Source: Leeuwenhoekiella sp. MAR_2009_132
Lineage (GTDB): Bacteria; Bacteroidota; Bacteroidia; Flavobacteriales; Flavobacteriaceae
Length of the DNA: 64,000 nt
NCBI RefSeq assembly: GCF_000687915.1
Contig: NZ_JHZY01000004.1
Location: forward strand, 1,622,001 to 1,686,000
Reading direction: 5' to 3'
In this document: piece by piece, positions 9,331 to 18,209 of the stretch
Layout of the letters: each line of letters opens with the position of its first letter
How positions within the stretch are numbered: position 1 is the stretch's first letter
Made by a program: the position numbers and the translations under genes
The notes under the pieces: model-generated
Database searches by the model: none
Seen by the model: only the letters and a program-made list of their open reading frames with translations
Told to the model about the DNA's origin: nothing

Positions 9331-9678
9331 TTAATTTCGTTTTACGAGCGCATAAAAATCTCCGTCAAGCGGAAGATAACCCTGGTCATAAACAAAATAA
9401 TATATAGTGCCCGCTTTAGTCGTATAAATACCCGTGAACAGATCAAAATCAAAACCTGCTTGAAGTAGTTTAGCCTTTGTGGTTTTAGTTTTATCGTCTG
9501 GATTCAACGCTTCTAAGATGCGGTAATTTTTACGCAACTTATTATTTGTGTTCCGCAATAGATTTTTACTGTCTGTATTCAGTTTATTGTTTGCGGTATT
9601 TCTACAGGCATCACTACAGTATTTTTTATCTGCTCTTCCTATAATTTTATCACCACACTCCGGACAGGTCTTTTGCAT
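9331..9678 (-). CDS. Small zinc-ribbon protein (DUF2116-like N-terminus)
   Basis: A 115-aa protein starting with a treble-clef/zinc-ribbon motif, CPECG at residues 5-9 and CSDAC near 21-25, which should bind one zinc. A basic helical linker rich in Asn and Lys and a C-terminal domain with aromatic residues (GTIYYFVYDQGYLPLDGDFY) follow. The combination is known from Bacteroidetes hypotheticals, and function is unknown. It is 33 bases downstream of the DinB-like gene on the same strand. Confidence 0.75.
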   Translation of the reverse strand: MQKTCPECGDKIIGRADKKYCSDACRNTANNKLNTDSKNLLRNTNNKLRKNYRILEALNPDDKTKTTKAKLLQAGFDFDLFTGIYTTKAGTIYYFVYDQGYLPLDGDFYALVKRN

Positions 9679-9711
9679 ATTTTTTAAGTCTTTTACTAAA
9701 ATAAGACTTTT

Positions 9712-10239
9712 TTAGGAGTTGATTGCCAGTTTAATATGAGCTAGATGGTGTTTGCAATGCCATTCGTACATACTAAGTACGGCAGCTAGCGTAAAGCGTT
9801 CGCCAAGTTCGGGGTGTATATATTCTTTTGCAAAATCATTAAGTGTTAATGAGTTGAGCAGTACTTCCCAGCGGTAATGCACACCTTTTATAATTTGTAA
9901 AGAGATAGACGGGTCAACTTTATGGGTGTCTGGTAGTTCTGCCCAGAGATTTTCAAAATACGGTTTAATTGTAGGGCAATCTTCAGTAAGCGCCAGTTTA
10001 AATCTTATAAAAGCGTTCATGTGACTGTCTGCACAGTGATGTACGAGTTGATTAATACTCCAACCTCCCGGGCGATAGGTTTTAGTTAAATCAAACGGTG
10101 AACAACTACTAATTAACTGTTCCACTTCCGAAGGAAAATTAGCGATCTGTTTTATGCTTGTTTGCAGTTGTGTATCACTAATAAACTGCGGTCTTTGAAA
10201 TTTACCTATAGGATATTGAAGTGTTTCTAAATCATTCAT
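9712..10239 (-). CDS. DinB/YfiT-like putative metal-dependent hydrolase
   Basis: A 175-aa four-helix protein of the DinB superfamily, closest to the YfiT/BstA group (bacillithiol-type thiol transferases). Visible hallmarks are the N-terminal YPIGKF, the RPGGWSINQLVHHCADSHM segment with the first metal-ligand His, and the C-terminal EWHCKHHLAHI with further His ligands. In Firmicutes, YfiT relatives conjugate thiols to xenobiotics; whether this organism uses bacillithiol is not shown here. It lies between a lipoprotein gene and the zinc-ribbon gene with gaps under 35 bases. Confidence 0.85.
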   Translation of the reverse strand: MNDLETLQYPIGKFQRPQFISDTQLQTSIKQIANFPSEVEQLISSCSPFDLTKTYRPGGWSINQLVHHCADSHMNAFIRFKLALTEDCPTIKPYFENLWAELPDTHKVDPSISLQIIKGVHYRWEVLLNSLTLNDFAKEYIHPELGERFTLAAVLSMYEWHCKHHLAHIKLAINS

Positions 10240-10265
10240 GGTATCACAATTAAACAGGAATTAAA

Positions 10266-10769
10266 TTAGCGTTTAAAAACTAAAGCTTTACCGTAATTGT
10301 TTTGTTCTCCTGAAGCAAAAATCATTAAGTTTTCTTCAAGCTCTACGAGTTGTAAACTAAAGAAAACTGATTTGGTTACTTCTCCTAGTTCGGCATTTTT
10401 TGCAATGGTAATAAATACAGAGCCTGTTTCTTCATAAAACGTATAAGAGGCATTTGTAAGTTCGGTTTGTGAAGCATTTGCAAAACAATTTTCTTCACCA
10501 GAAATAACACTTATTTGTCCGTCATTTGCTGTAAAACTAAATTGCTCATCGGTATAACACGCATTGTCTTTATTCAAGGTTTTTGAATTGTAGTGATCAT
10601 AATACCCCTCAAGAATCCAATTTTTTGAATCGTTATTATGAATGATCTGTAGGTCTGCTGTAGTATATGAATTTCTATAATTACTAGTGTTATCATCATT
10701 TGAACACGAGGTAAACGATAGGACAATGAGCAGAAGCGTTGAGAACAGATAATTGTTAGATTTTGTCAA
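10266..10769 (-). CDS. Hypothetical lipoprotein
   Basis: A 167-aa exported lipoprotein with a signal peptide, hydrophobic core LLLIVLSF and lipobox SFTSC, followed by a short Asn/Asp-rich linker. The mature part looks like a beta-rich domain (GQISVISGEENC, VFFSLQLVELEENLMIFAS) and contains two further Cys that could pair. This resembles the lipocalin-like lipoproteins common in Flavobacteria, but I do not recognise the specific family. It is the first gene of a short run of minus-strand genes. Confidence 0.7.
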   Translation of the reverse strand: MTKSNNYLFSTLLLIVLSFTSCSNDDNTSNYRNSYTTADLQIIHNNDSKNWILEGYYDHYNSKTLNKDNACYTDEQFSFTANDGQISVISGEENCFANASQTELTNASYTFYEETGSVFITIAKNAELGEVTKSVFFSLQLVELEENLMIFASGEQNNYGKALVFKR

Positions 10770-10917
10770 GGTGATTAAATTTTAAAATTGTGATTTGATT
10801 GATTGTTTTAAAATTTAAATATAAAATTTATTGACTTTGAAAAAACCTGTTTTAAAATATTAAACCTAAAAAAGTAGCAAACTGAAATTGAGATTTGTCT
10901 TTATTATTTAGTAAATA

Positions 10918-12297
10918 CTATTCGAGATGTTTTACAAAATCTATGAAATAGTCTAAATCTGCTTTATTCGTAGCGATCCCTACCGAAATTCGGGTTGCAC
11001 CTCTTAATTTTTGTAGGGTATTTATCATCTCATTGTAATTGCCGGTGTGTCTGGTGCTAAAATAACTGTCTAATTCTTCTGCGGAAAGATTATTATTAAT
11101 CTCATCAATCCCGGGATTGCAGAAGCAGCCGGTGCGTAATGAAATATTCTTTGCGTTGGCTTGCGTTTCAATGTGTTCAAAGGGAATTACTTTATTGCAT
11201 GAATCAAAAAAAGACATAATTAACGTTCCGCCAGTATCTGAACGGTCACAGGGTCCAAAAAGTTTTACTTTCCGTACCTCATTAGTGTGTTTTAAGGCAC
11301 TTAATTTTTCGCATAGGTAGTGAGTTAATGATTGGACCCGCGCATTTATACGGTCTATACCTATCTCACTAATATACTCAAGTCCTGTTTTTAAAGCAGG
11401 AATGTCTAAGTAATTAAGCGTTCCGTTTTCAAAGCGTTCGTGATTATTTATAAGAAAATGATGAGGTGCCATCACCGAAGCCAAAGTAACTGTACCCCCT
11501 GCAAACCAGGGCTTTTTCAACTTATTAAATTTTGATTTTTTTATTAAAAGACATCCAAGACCCGTAGGGTAGCCAAAAATTTTATAAAATGACATAGTAA
11601 CAAAATCAGGCTTTATTTTACTTAAATCTAACTGCGAAGTGGGAACATATGCTGCGGCATCAAGTAATACATCCCATCCTAGCTGCTGTGCGTACGCAAC
11701 CCAGTTTAAATCGTGTTGTACTCCAGATACATTAGATTGTGCCGGGTAAGCAAAGAGTTTATTTGATGCAGACTTATTTTTATGCAGTGCTTCCTTTAAA
11801 CGGTCTTCATCTACACGTAGATTTTCAAATTTTAAAGGAACATAATTAAAATTTCCGCCTTTATTACGGCAGTATTCTCGAATGCCATTAACTGAATTGT
11901 GATTGTCTGAAAACAGCAAATACTCACTGGTTGCAGTAAATGGGTAACACTCTCCAACAATTTTTAAAGCGCCTGAAGCATTTTGTGTAAATATGCAATG
12001 ATAGTCGTGGGCATTAAAATAGTCTAAAATAGAGTTTCGGGTTTCCTCCACTAAGTAGGTAGCATGTTTTGATGTGGGATTTGACGAGTGTGGGTTACCA
12101 AAAGTATGCTCTTTTAAATAGTTAAGATGCTTTAAAATTTGAGATTCGCTGTAGAGATTACCCCCTGTATAATCTAAATATACATGACTGTCTTTATCTA
12201 GTCTGCTGTACTCTTTTTGTCTTAACGTATTAAAAAATGAGTCGTTATAGAGTGCAGGTGTTTTAGGTCTTTTCGGTTTGAATAATGTTGCAATCAT
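10918..12297 (-). CDS. Class V aminotransferase-fold PLP enzyme (cysteine desulfurase / MoCo sulfurase-like)
   Basis: A 459-aa PLP-dependent enzyme. The N-terminus YLDYTGGNLYSESQ and the FGNPHSSNPTSKH segment match the molybdenum cofactor sulfurase/cysteine desulfurase branch. The Schiff-base Lys lies in SFYKIFGYPTG, preceded by the PLP aspartate region VLLDAAAYVPTS. A Cys-containing loop RTGCFCNPG near residue 395 matches the conserved RxGxxC of MOCOS-like proteins and could carry a persulfide. The MOSC domain of full-length MoCo sulfurase is absent. No molybdenum-cofactor gene is adjacent, so the sulfur acceptor is unknown. Confidence 0.85.
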   Translation of the reverse strand: MIATLFKPKRPKTPALYNDSFFNTLRQKEYSRLDKDSHVYLDYTGGNLYSESQILKHLNYLKEHTFGNPHSSNPTSKHATYLVEETRNSILDYFNAHDYHCIFTQNASGALKIVGECYPFTATSEYLLFSDNHNSVNGIREYCRNKGGNFNYVPLKFENLRVDEDRLKEALHKNKSASNKLFAYPAQSNVSGVQHDLNWVAYAQQLGWDVLLDAAAYVPTSQLDLSKIKPDFVTMSFYKIFGYPTGLGCLLIKKSKFNKLKKPWFAGGTVTLASVMAPHHFLINNHERFENGTLNYLDIPALKTGLEYISEIGIDRINARVQSLTHYLCEKLSALKHTNEVRKVKLFGPCDRSDTGGTLIMSFFDSCNKVIPFEHIETQANAKNISLRTGCFCNPGIDEINNNLSAEELDSYFSTRHTGNYNEMINTLQKLRGATRISVGIATNKADLDYFIDFVKHLE

Positions 12298-12481
12298 ATT
12301 TTAGTCTTTAAGTCGGTTCTCTGTTGCGTTTGCTCATATATTATTTAATATCAAGCGATAATGCCAAGATTAGAAGATTGTGACTCAATCGCAAGGGGTA
12401 TTTTCTCCTTTAGTTACAGGGATTTAAACTTGAATTTATAAGAAGGCTATAAGTCTACAGAAAGAACTGAAAACAAACACT

Positions 12482-12495
12482 TGTAAGCGTTTACA
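12482..12495. promoter_or_regulatory. LacI/GalR-type operator-like palindrome
   Basis: TGTAAGCGTTTACA has the central CG and flanking TGTAA/TTACA half-sites typical of LacI-family operators and fits the pattern of Gram-positive cre boxes. One-base flanks extend the symmetry. No LacI-family gene is in the window. Confidence 0.35.
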
Positions 12496-12601
12496 ATCGA
12501 CTATAAACGTAAGTAACTGGTTAATAACCGAATATTTTTTGAGTGCTGATTCATCTTTGCCCTGTCAATTAGTTGCAGCAATTGTAATGAAAGACAAAAA
12601 A

Positions 12602-12621
12602 ACTTCCGCCTTTGCGGAAGT
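12602..12621. other. Hairpin in the ssb leader / minus-strand terminator
   Basis: An 8-bp perfect stem ACTTCCGC / GCGGAAGT has a 4-base loop. On the plus strand it is preceded by a run of A and not followed by T, so on the minus strand it looks like an intrinsic terminator. It is 32 bases upstream of the ssb ATG. Confidence 0.55.
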
Positions 12622-12653
12622 ATAATTAACTGTTTAACGCAAAAACAAAAATC

Positions 12654-12986
12654 ATGAGCACATTAAGAAACAAAGTACAGTTGATCGGAAATTTAGGTAA
12701 TGATCCTGAGATTGTAAATTTAGAATCGGGTAAGAAACTGGCAAAATTCAGTATCGCAACTAATGAAAACTACAAGAATAACAAGGGTGAGCGTGTTACA
12801 GATACGCAATGGCATAATGTAGTGGCCTGGGGAAAAACAGCCGAGCTGGTTGAAAACTATGTTACTAAAGGAAAAGAAATCGCTATTGAAGGGAAGCTTA
12901 CTTCCAGATCGTACGAGACTAAACAAGGTGAAAAACGCTACATCACAGAGATTGTATGTGATGAATTGTTACTCTTAAGTAAATAA
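12654..12986 (+). CDS. ssb: Short single-stranded DNA-binding protein
   Basis: A 110-aa OB-fold SSB. The family pattern is clear: NKVQLIGNLGNDPEI at the N-terminus, KLAKFSIATNENY, then WHNVVAWGKTAELVENYVTKG and IEGKLTSRSYETKQG. The protein stops right after the OB fold (DELLLLSK) and lacks the disordered linker and acidic DDDIPF-type tail that recruits repair and replication partners. It is therefore probably a second, specialised SSB rather than the main replicative one, which I would expect elsewhere in the genome. The gene is monocistronic, with its own terminator. Confidence 0.92.
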   Translation: MSTLRNKVQLIGNLGNDPEIVNLESGKKLAKFSIATNENYKNNKGERVTDTQWHNVVAWGKTAELVENYVTKGKEIAIEGKLTSRSYETKQGEKRYITEIVCDELLLLSK

Positions 12987-13017
12987 AAGACCCTTTTAAA
13001 CAAATAGATTATTGATT

Positions 13018-13066
13018 TAAAAGCCTTCAAGTGTATTTAATTTAGATACAATTGGGGGCTTTTTTT
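13018..13066 (+). terminator. Terminator after ssb
   Basis: A long hairpin (AAAGCCTTCAA pairing with TTGGGGGCTTT, two G-U pairs, plus an inner GTAT/ATAC stem) is followed by seven T. It lies just before the convergent DUF2752 gene stop. Confidence 0.75.
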
Positions 13067-13074
13067 ATGAATCA

Positions 13075-13467
13075 TTAAATCGAAATATTTCTAAAAATCC
13101 AAAATGATACAACTAATCCCAGAATAAACCATATGGCTGTAATGCCATAAAGCTTATTTCTTAATTGTAACAATTTTGGGCTAAGGGATTTTTTATAGTC
13201 TAAAAACATACCAAGACTTACGTAAGGTATTGCTATGACCAGCATTGCATTTTGTTTAATTGCACTAACTAAATGCCCGTTTAAAATATGGTGAATGGCT
13301 CGCTGTGAACCACAACCGGGACATTGTAAACCTGTAATAGATAAAAAAGGACACTTCGGAAAAAAAGAATGCACTTCCGGGTTATAGGTCTTATAAAAAA
13401 TAAGCAATCCTATACCCAAAAGTGCAAAGCCTAGATAGTAGGATTTCTTAGAATTGACTTCCGGCAA
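13075..13467 (-). CDS. DUF2752 membrane protein
   Basis: A 130-aa protein with three hydrophobic segments (near residues 10-26, 78-95 and 105-125). The diagnostic DUF2752 motif CPFLSITGLQCPGCGSQRA lies between the first two, with a CPGCG cysteine pair likely at the membrane face. The function of the family is unknown. It overlaps the upstream dispanin-like gene by 20 bases, and this pairing recurs in Bacteroidetes as far as I know, which suggests a joint membrane function. Confidence 0.85.
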   Translation of the reverse strand: MPEVNSKKSYYLGFALLGIGLLIFYKTYNPEVHSFFPKCPFLSITGLQCPGCGSQRAIHHILNGHLVSAIKQNAMLVIAIPYVSLGMFLDYKKSLSPKLLQLRNKLYGITAIWFILGLVVSFWIFRNISI

Positions 13468-13717
13468 AACCTAATACCATTATAATTCCATAAATAATTG
13501 CTCCACCTAAACCAACTGCAAAGCTAACGATGGTCCATTTTTTAGCATTTGCAGAAGCCTTTCTGGCACCTTCATAATTGCCAGCATTAAATTGTGATTC
13601 AACTTTTGCAGCATTTACAATCCCTGCAATACCAAAAGGCAAACAGCATAATATGGTTACAAGTATAGATTCTACGAGCCAGGTTTTAGGGGGTTGCTGA
13701 TCATTAAATGTGTTCAT
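13448..13717 (-). CDS. CD225/dispanin family small membrane protein
   Basis: An 89-aa protein with two hydrophobic helices: a re-entrant-like first segment VTILCCLPFGIAGIVNA with the CD225 double Cys, and a C-terminal transmembrane helix. Between them is the conserved AAKVESQFNAGNYEGARKAS loop of dispanins. Eukaryotic relatives (IFITMs) modulate membrane fusion; the bacterial role is unknown. It overlaps the DUF2752 gene by 20 bases and is translated first. Confidence 0.88.
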   Translation of the reverse strand: MNTFNDQQPPKTWLVESILVTILCCLPFGIAGIVNAAKVESQFNAGNYEGARKASANAKKWTIVSFAVGLGGAIIYGIIMVLGFAGSQF

Positions 13718-13818
13718 TTGTTTATTTTGATTGATTAGTAGTGAACTAATTTAAGAATTATCTTAAAATAGAATGGTTTATTTTGTTCATAAAGATTAAC
13801 AGCAATAGTTCATATTAA

Positions 13819-15729
13819 TTATTTCAACACATTTTCCATTAATTCTTCTACCACTTCAGGATTTAATAACGTACTGGTATCTCCAAGATTAGCAGTATCG
13901 TTAGATGCTATTTTACGTAAAATACGACGCATAATTTTTCCGCTTCGGGTTTTAGGCAAACCGCTTGTAAATTGAATTTTATCAAGTTTTGCAATAGGTC
14001 CTATTCGGTCTGAAATTAGTTGATTTATTTCTCTTCTCAAATTATCCTGATTACGGGTTTCACCGGTTTCTTTCAGAATAACATAACCGTAAAGTGCGCT
14101 ACCTTTAATATCGTGCGGGTATCCTACAATTGCACTTTCTGCCACAGCCGGGTGCTCGTTAATCGCATCTTCTATAGGAGCTGTACCCAGATTGTGACCA
14201 CTTACAATCACGACATCATCAACTCTACCGGTTATTCTATAATAGCCTACACTATCGCGCAATGCACCATCTCCGGTAAAATACATATTCTTATAAGCAG
14301 AAAAATATGTTTCTTTATAGCGATCGTGATTATTCCAGATGGTACGTGCCATAGAAGGCCACGGAAATTTAATACACAAGCGACCATCAACTTGATTTCC
14401 TTTAATTTCTTTTCCTGCTTCATCCATCAGCGCAGGCTGTATTCCCGGTAATGGAAGCGTTGCAAAAGTAGGTATTGCAGGAGTAGAATAGGGGATGGGC
14501 GAGATCATAATACCTCCTGTTTCAGTTTGCCACCAGGTATCTACAATAGGGCATTTTTTCTTTCCTACATTCTCGTCATACCAGTGCCAGGCCTCTTCAT
14601 TAATAGGCTCACCTACGGTTCCTAAAATTTTAAGCGATGATAAATCATACTTCTCAACATATTCAATTTTTTCTTTGGCTAAGGCACGTATTGCTGTGGG
14701 TGCCGTATAAAACTGCGTAACTTTATGTTTTTCTACAATTTCCCAAAATCGCCCATAATCAGGATAGCTGGGCACACCTTCAAACATAACTGTAGTTGCT
14801 CCATTTGCCAGCGGACCATACACAATATAACTGTGACCGGTGATCCAGCCTATATCTGCAGTACACCAATACACATCATCATCTCTGTACTGAAACACAT
14901 TTTTAAAGGTAAATGCCGTGTACACCATATATCCAGCTGTGGTATGCACCATCCCTTTAGGCGTACCGGTAGAACCGGAAGTATATAAGATAAATAGTGG
15001 ATCTTCGGCATCCATAATTTCAGGTTCGCAAGTAGATTCTGCTGTATCTAATAAGGGCTGAAGCCACGCATCTCTGTTACTTACCATTGGGATATCGGTC
15101 TGTATGCGCTTAACGACCAAAACATCTTTTATACAATCACATTGCTCAAGGGCCGCATCTACGATCCCTTTTAAGTCTATTTTTTTATTTCCGCGGAAAG
15201 ACCCGTCACTGGTGATAAGCATTTTACACGAAGAATCATTAATACGTGTAGCAAGAGCTGTAGAAGAAAAACCAGCAAAAACAACAGAATGTATGGCACC
15301 TATGCGTGCACACGCAAGAACTGAAACGGCCAGTTCTGGTATCATAGGTAGGTAAATACATACCCGGTCACCTTTTTGAACTCCTTTTGACTTAAGCACA
15401 TTTGCCATTTTACAAACCCGCTCGTGTAGCTCGTTATAGGTTATGTGTTGCGCTTCTTCAGAAGCATCGTTAGGTTCAAAAAGAATTGCTGTTTTGTTAC
15501 CGTGCGTTCTTAAGTGTCTGTCTATACAGTTTTCGGTAATGTTTAATTTTGCACCTTCAAACCATTTAAATTCTGGTTTTTCAAAATCATAACTAAGAAC
15601 TTCATCCCAGCGTTTGTGCCACATAAAATGTTCTTCAGCTATTTCTTCCCAATAACTCTCCGGGTTGCGCACAGATTTACGATATACTTGAAAATATTCT
15701 TCTAAATGTTTTATATGATAATTACTCAT
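13819..15729 (-). CDS. acs: Acetyl-CoA synthetase
   Basis: Activates acetate to acetyl-CoA through an acetyl-adenylate. The 636 aa is the normal length. The ATP-binding loop YTSGSTGTPKGMVH is near residue 250, WWQTETGG near 400, and the C-terminal PKTRSGKIMRR holds the lysine that is acetylated for control in other bacteria. The VFAGFSSTALATRI segment is the CoA/acyl region of true Acs. Upstream on the same strand are a VOC gene, an acetate-type symporter and its small subunit, so the cluster is an acetate uptake and activation unit. Confidence 0.97.
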   Translation of the reverse strand: MSNYHIKHLEEYFQVYRKSVRNPESYWEEIAEEHFMWHKRWDEVLSYDFEKPEFKWFEGAKLNITENCIDRHLRTHGNKTAILFEPNDASEEAQHITYNELHERVCKMANVLKSKGVQKGDRVCIYLPMIPELAVSVLACARIGAIHSVVFAGFSSTALATRINDSSCKMLITSDGSFRGNKKIDLKGIVDAALEQCDCIKDVLVVKRIQTDIPMVSNRDAWLQPLLDTAESTCEPEIMDAEDPLFILYTSGSTGTPKGMVHTTAGYMVYTAFTFKNVFQYRDDDVYWCTADIGWITGHSYIVYGPLANGATTVMFEGVPSYPDYGRFWEIVEKHKVTQFYTAPTAIRALAKEKIEYVEKYDLSSLKILGTVGEPINEEAWHWYDENVGKKKCPIVDTWWQTETGGIMISPIPYSTPAIPTFATLPLPGIQPALMDEAGKEIKGNQVDGRLCIKFPWPSMARTIWNNHDRYKETYFSAYKNMYFTGDGALRDSVGYYRITGRVDDVVIVSGHNLGTAPIEDAINEHPAVAESAIVGYPHDIKGSALYGYVILKETGETRNQDNLRREINQLISDRIGPIAKLDKIQFTSGLPKTRSGKIMRRILRKIASNDTANLGDTSTLLNPEVVEELMENVLK

Positions 15730-15930
15730 CTGGTCTTTTTAGTGTAGTTATAACGCTTAAAATTACTAAATCGTGGTCGATTTGAGGAGAACAATACTAT
15801 ACTGTTGTGTATTTTATAACTGTGTTTTTTCAATTTAACTATTTAAAAAAAATCTATTTCTTGCGAAAGCCAATATGCTTCAAGTACACAGCAAATAAAA
15901 TATATTGTATTTCAGAATTTAAGTTTAGCC

Positions 15931-16314
15931 TTATACAGCCTCATTCACTTCTATCCAATATCCATCTATATCCTGAAAATATACCTGCCGTATTCCGTCA
16001 TTGCGTATATAATCTTTAGTAGGCGTATCCCGCCAGTCTGAATAGGTAATCGCTAAGTTATCTAAGTGTCCCATAAATAAACCTACATCTGCGGTTGATA
16101 GTGCAAAATGAACAGCTTTATTGGTTTTTATTTCAGCATCTGGTCTCGGGATTAGATGCAGTTGTTTGCCTTCGCCCAGCGATAGCCAACGGGTAGCAGA
16201 AGTTGAAGCGGTATTTTCTATTTCTTCAAGCTGAAATACCTTTTGATAGAAGACTATGGATGCATCAACATCTTTGACTGAAAGCGCAATATGATTAAAT
16301 ATAAAAGTGGGCAT
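15931..16314 (-). CDS. VOC (glyoxalase/bleomycin-resistance) family protein
   Basis: A 127-aa single-module vicinal-oxygen-chelate protein. The first betaalphabetabetabeta unit opens with FNHIALSVKDVDASIVFYQK, with a potential metal His at residue 8, and the second begins at HFALSTADVGLFMGHL. Near the end VYFQDIDGYWIEVNE holds the metal-ligand Glu, so a lactoylglutathione-lyase-like metal site (His/Glu) is possible. It lies between acs and the symporter gene. A link to acetate metabolism is not evident. Confidence 0.88.
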   Translation of the reverse strand: MPTFIFNHIALSVKDVDASIVFYQKVFQLEEIENTASTSATRWLSLGEGKQLHLIPRPDAEIKTNKAVHFALSTADVGLFMGHLDNLAITYSDWRDTPTKDYIRNDGIRQVYFQDIDGYWIEVNEAV

Positions 16315-16407
16315 GCGGTAGGATTTAAGGCTTAAAGGTCTTCATTATATTTAAAATCCTATAATTCTAAAAATTTAATTAAATCTTAAACTTCTAATAT
16401 CTCAAAT

Positions 16408-18180
16408 TTAATGCTCCTGTGCTTCCCCAGCACCGCTGGGAATTCTAATGGTCTCAACGATTTCCTGTACATCTTCAGGCGGGGCAGGAGTTATTCGTGA
16501 GACCACCACGGCGATCACCACATTTACAAACATCGCTATCGTGCCGAAACCTTCAGGCGATGTGCCAAACCACCAGTCTGCTTCTGGTAAGGGTTCTAAA
16601 ACGCCTATAAGTCCGGTTTTGTAGCGTATCATATAAAACAACATCAAGATAATACCTACTACCATTCCGGAAACAGCTCCTTCTTTATTCATACGTTTAT
16701 CAAAAATCCCTAAAATAATTGCAGGGAAAAATGAAGCAGCTGCAAGCCCAAAAGCCAATGCGACAACTGCCGCAACAAATCCCGGCGGGTAAATACCAAA
16801 AATCCCCGCAACCAGAATCGCAAAAAATATGCTTATGCGTGCTGCTAATAATTCACCTTTATCAGAAATGTTAGGTCTTAATTGTTTCTTTATCAAATCG
16901 TGAGAAACTGAAGTAGAGATTACCAGCAGTAAGCCCGCAGCGGTAGATAGTGCAGCAGCAAGGCTTCCTGCAGCCACTAAAGCGATTACCCAGGCCGGTA
17001 GTTGTGCAATTTCGGGATTGGCAAGAACCATAATGTCGCGATCTACATACAACTCGTTTGTTTCGGTAGTTGCATTACTTACTAAGCGTTCGCCAGATTT
17101 GCCACGTTTTTCGGTAAATTCGGGTTTACCGGAAACAGCTTCCCCATTTACGTATTGTATTTTTCCATCTCCATTTTTATCACTCCAGGCGATAAGACCT
17201 GTATTTTCCCAGTTTTTAAACCATTGCGGAAGGTTTGCATACGCTTTTTCACTAACGGTCTCGATGAGGTTTGTGCGCGCAAAAACCGATACCGCGGGAG
17301 CTGTAGTGTACAAAATGGCAATTAGCAACAGCGCATAGCCCGCAGATTTACGGGCATCCTTTACTTTAGGAACCGTAAAAAAACGAACAATAACATGCGG
17401 AAGACCTGCAGTACCTGCCATTAAAGCCAATGTAATTGCAAAAACATCCCAGGTTGATTTTGTTCCTTCAGTATATTCTTTAAAGCCCAACTTGGTATGC
17501 AACGTATCTAATTTTTCTAGTAAATAGGTGCCATCTTCTACACGACCACCCATCCCAATTTGCGGGATAATATTCCCCGTCATTTGTATCGAAATAAAAA
17601 TTGCCGGAACCATAAATGCAAAAATCAATACACAATATTGAGCAACTTGTGTGTACGTGATACCTTTCATTCCGCCTAAAAAAGCAAAAACGAGCACTAC
17701 CGCCATACCTATAAGCACCCCGGTGGTAATCTCTACCTGAAGAAACTGCGAAAAAACGATACCTACACCACGCATTTGCCCGGCTACGTAGGTAAATGAA
17801 ACAATGAGTGCGCAAATTACGGCTACGGTTCTGGCAGTGTTGGAGTAATAGCGGTCTCCAATAAAATCAGGTACAGTGAATTTACCAAACTTACGCAGGT
17901 ATGGAGCAAGCAGTAATGCGAGTAGCACATAACCACCGGTCCAACCCATCAAATAAACAGAGCCGTCATAGCCCGCAAAAGAGATGATTCCTGCCATTGA
18001 GATAAACGAAGCAGCACTCATCCAGTCGGCTGCTGTTGCCATACCATTTGCAAGAGGAGAAACCCCGCCACCGGCAACATAGAATTCTTTAGTTGATCCT
18101 GCACGTGCCCAGATTGCAATTCCAAAATAAATAGCAAAGGTCACCCCCACTAAAATCCAAGTCCATAATTGAACGCTCAT
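16408..18180 (-). CDS. Sodium:solute symporter, acetate-permease-like (VC_2705 type)
   Basis: A 590-aa transporter of the SSS family with about 13 hydrophobic helices. Early signature YVAGGGVSPLANGMATAADW and MAGIISFAGYDG match the ActP/VC_2705 subgroup. Between helices, around residues 315-360, is a hydrophilic insert containing DKNGDGKI, an EF-hand-like calcium loop. It follows the DUF4212 small subunit by 29 bases and precedes acs, so acetate or another small monocarboxylate is the likely substrate, moved with sodium. The exact substrate is inference from context. Confidence 0.92.
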   Translation of the reverse strand: MSVQLWTWILVGVTFAIYFGIAIWARAGSTKEFYVAGGGVSPLANGMATAADWMSAASFISMAGIISFAGYDGSVYLMGWTGGYVLLALLLAPYLRKFGKFTVPDFIGDRYYSNTARTVAVICALIVSFTYVAGQMRGVGIVFSQFLQVEITTGVLIGMAVVLVFAFLGGMKGITYTQVAQYCVLIFAFMVPAIFISIQMTGNIIPQIGMGGRVEDGTYLLEKLDTLHTKLGFKEYTEGTKSTWDVFAITLALMAGTAGLPHVIVRFFTVPKVKDARKSAGYALLLIAILYTTAPAVSVFARTNLIETVSEKAYANLPQWFKNWENTGLIAWSDKNGDGKIQYVNGEAVSGKPEFTEKRGKSGERLVSNATTETNELYVDRDIMVLANPEIAQLPAWVIALVAAGSLAAALSTAAGLLLVISTSVSHDLIKKQLRPNISDKGELLAARISIFFAILVAGIFGIYPPGFVAAVVALAFGLAAASFFPAIILGIFDKRMNKEGAVSGMVVGIILMLFYMIRYKTGLIGVLEPLPEADWWFGTSPEGFGTIAMFVNVVIAVVVSRITPAPPEDVQEIVETIRIPSGAGEAQEH

Positions 18181-18209
18181 AGTTGATATTTAAAATTGAG
18201 AAGAATTCG

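Larger units (their letters stand above)
12298..12653. other. 356-base divergent intergenic region with palindromes
   Basis: No credible ORF is seen between the aminotransferase-like gene (minus) and ssb (plus). The region contains a LacI-type operator-like 14-mer at 12482-12495, a short palindrome GGTTAATAACC at 12520-12530, and a hairpin at 12602-12621 just before ssb. Confidence 0.6.

Noticed and set aside
14020..14451. Plus-strand open frame of 143 codons opposite acs
   Set aside because: Contained in the conserved C-terminal part of acetyl-CoA synthetase; no family features.
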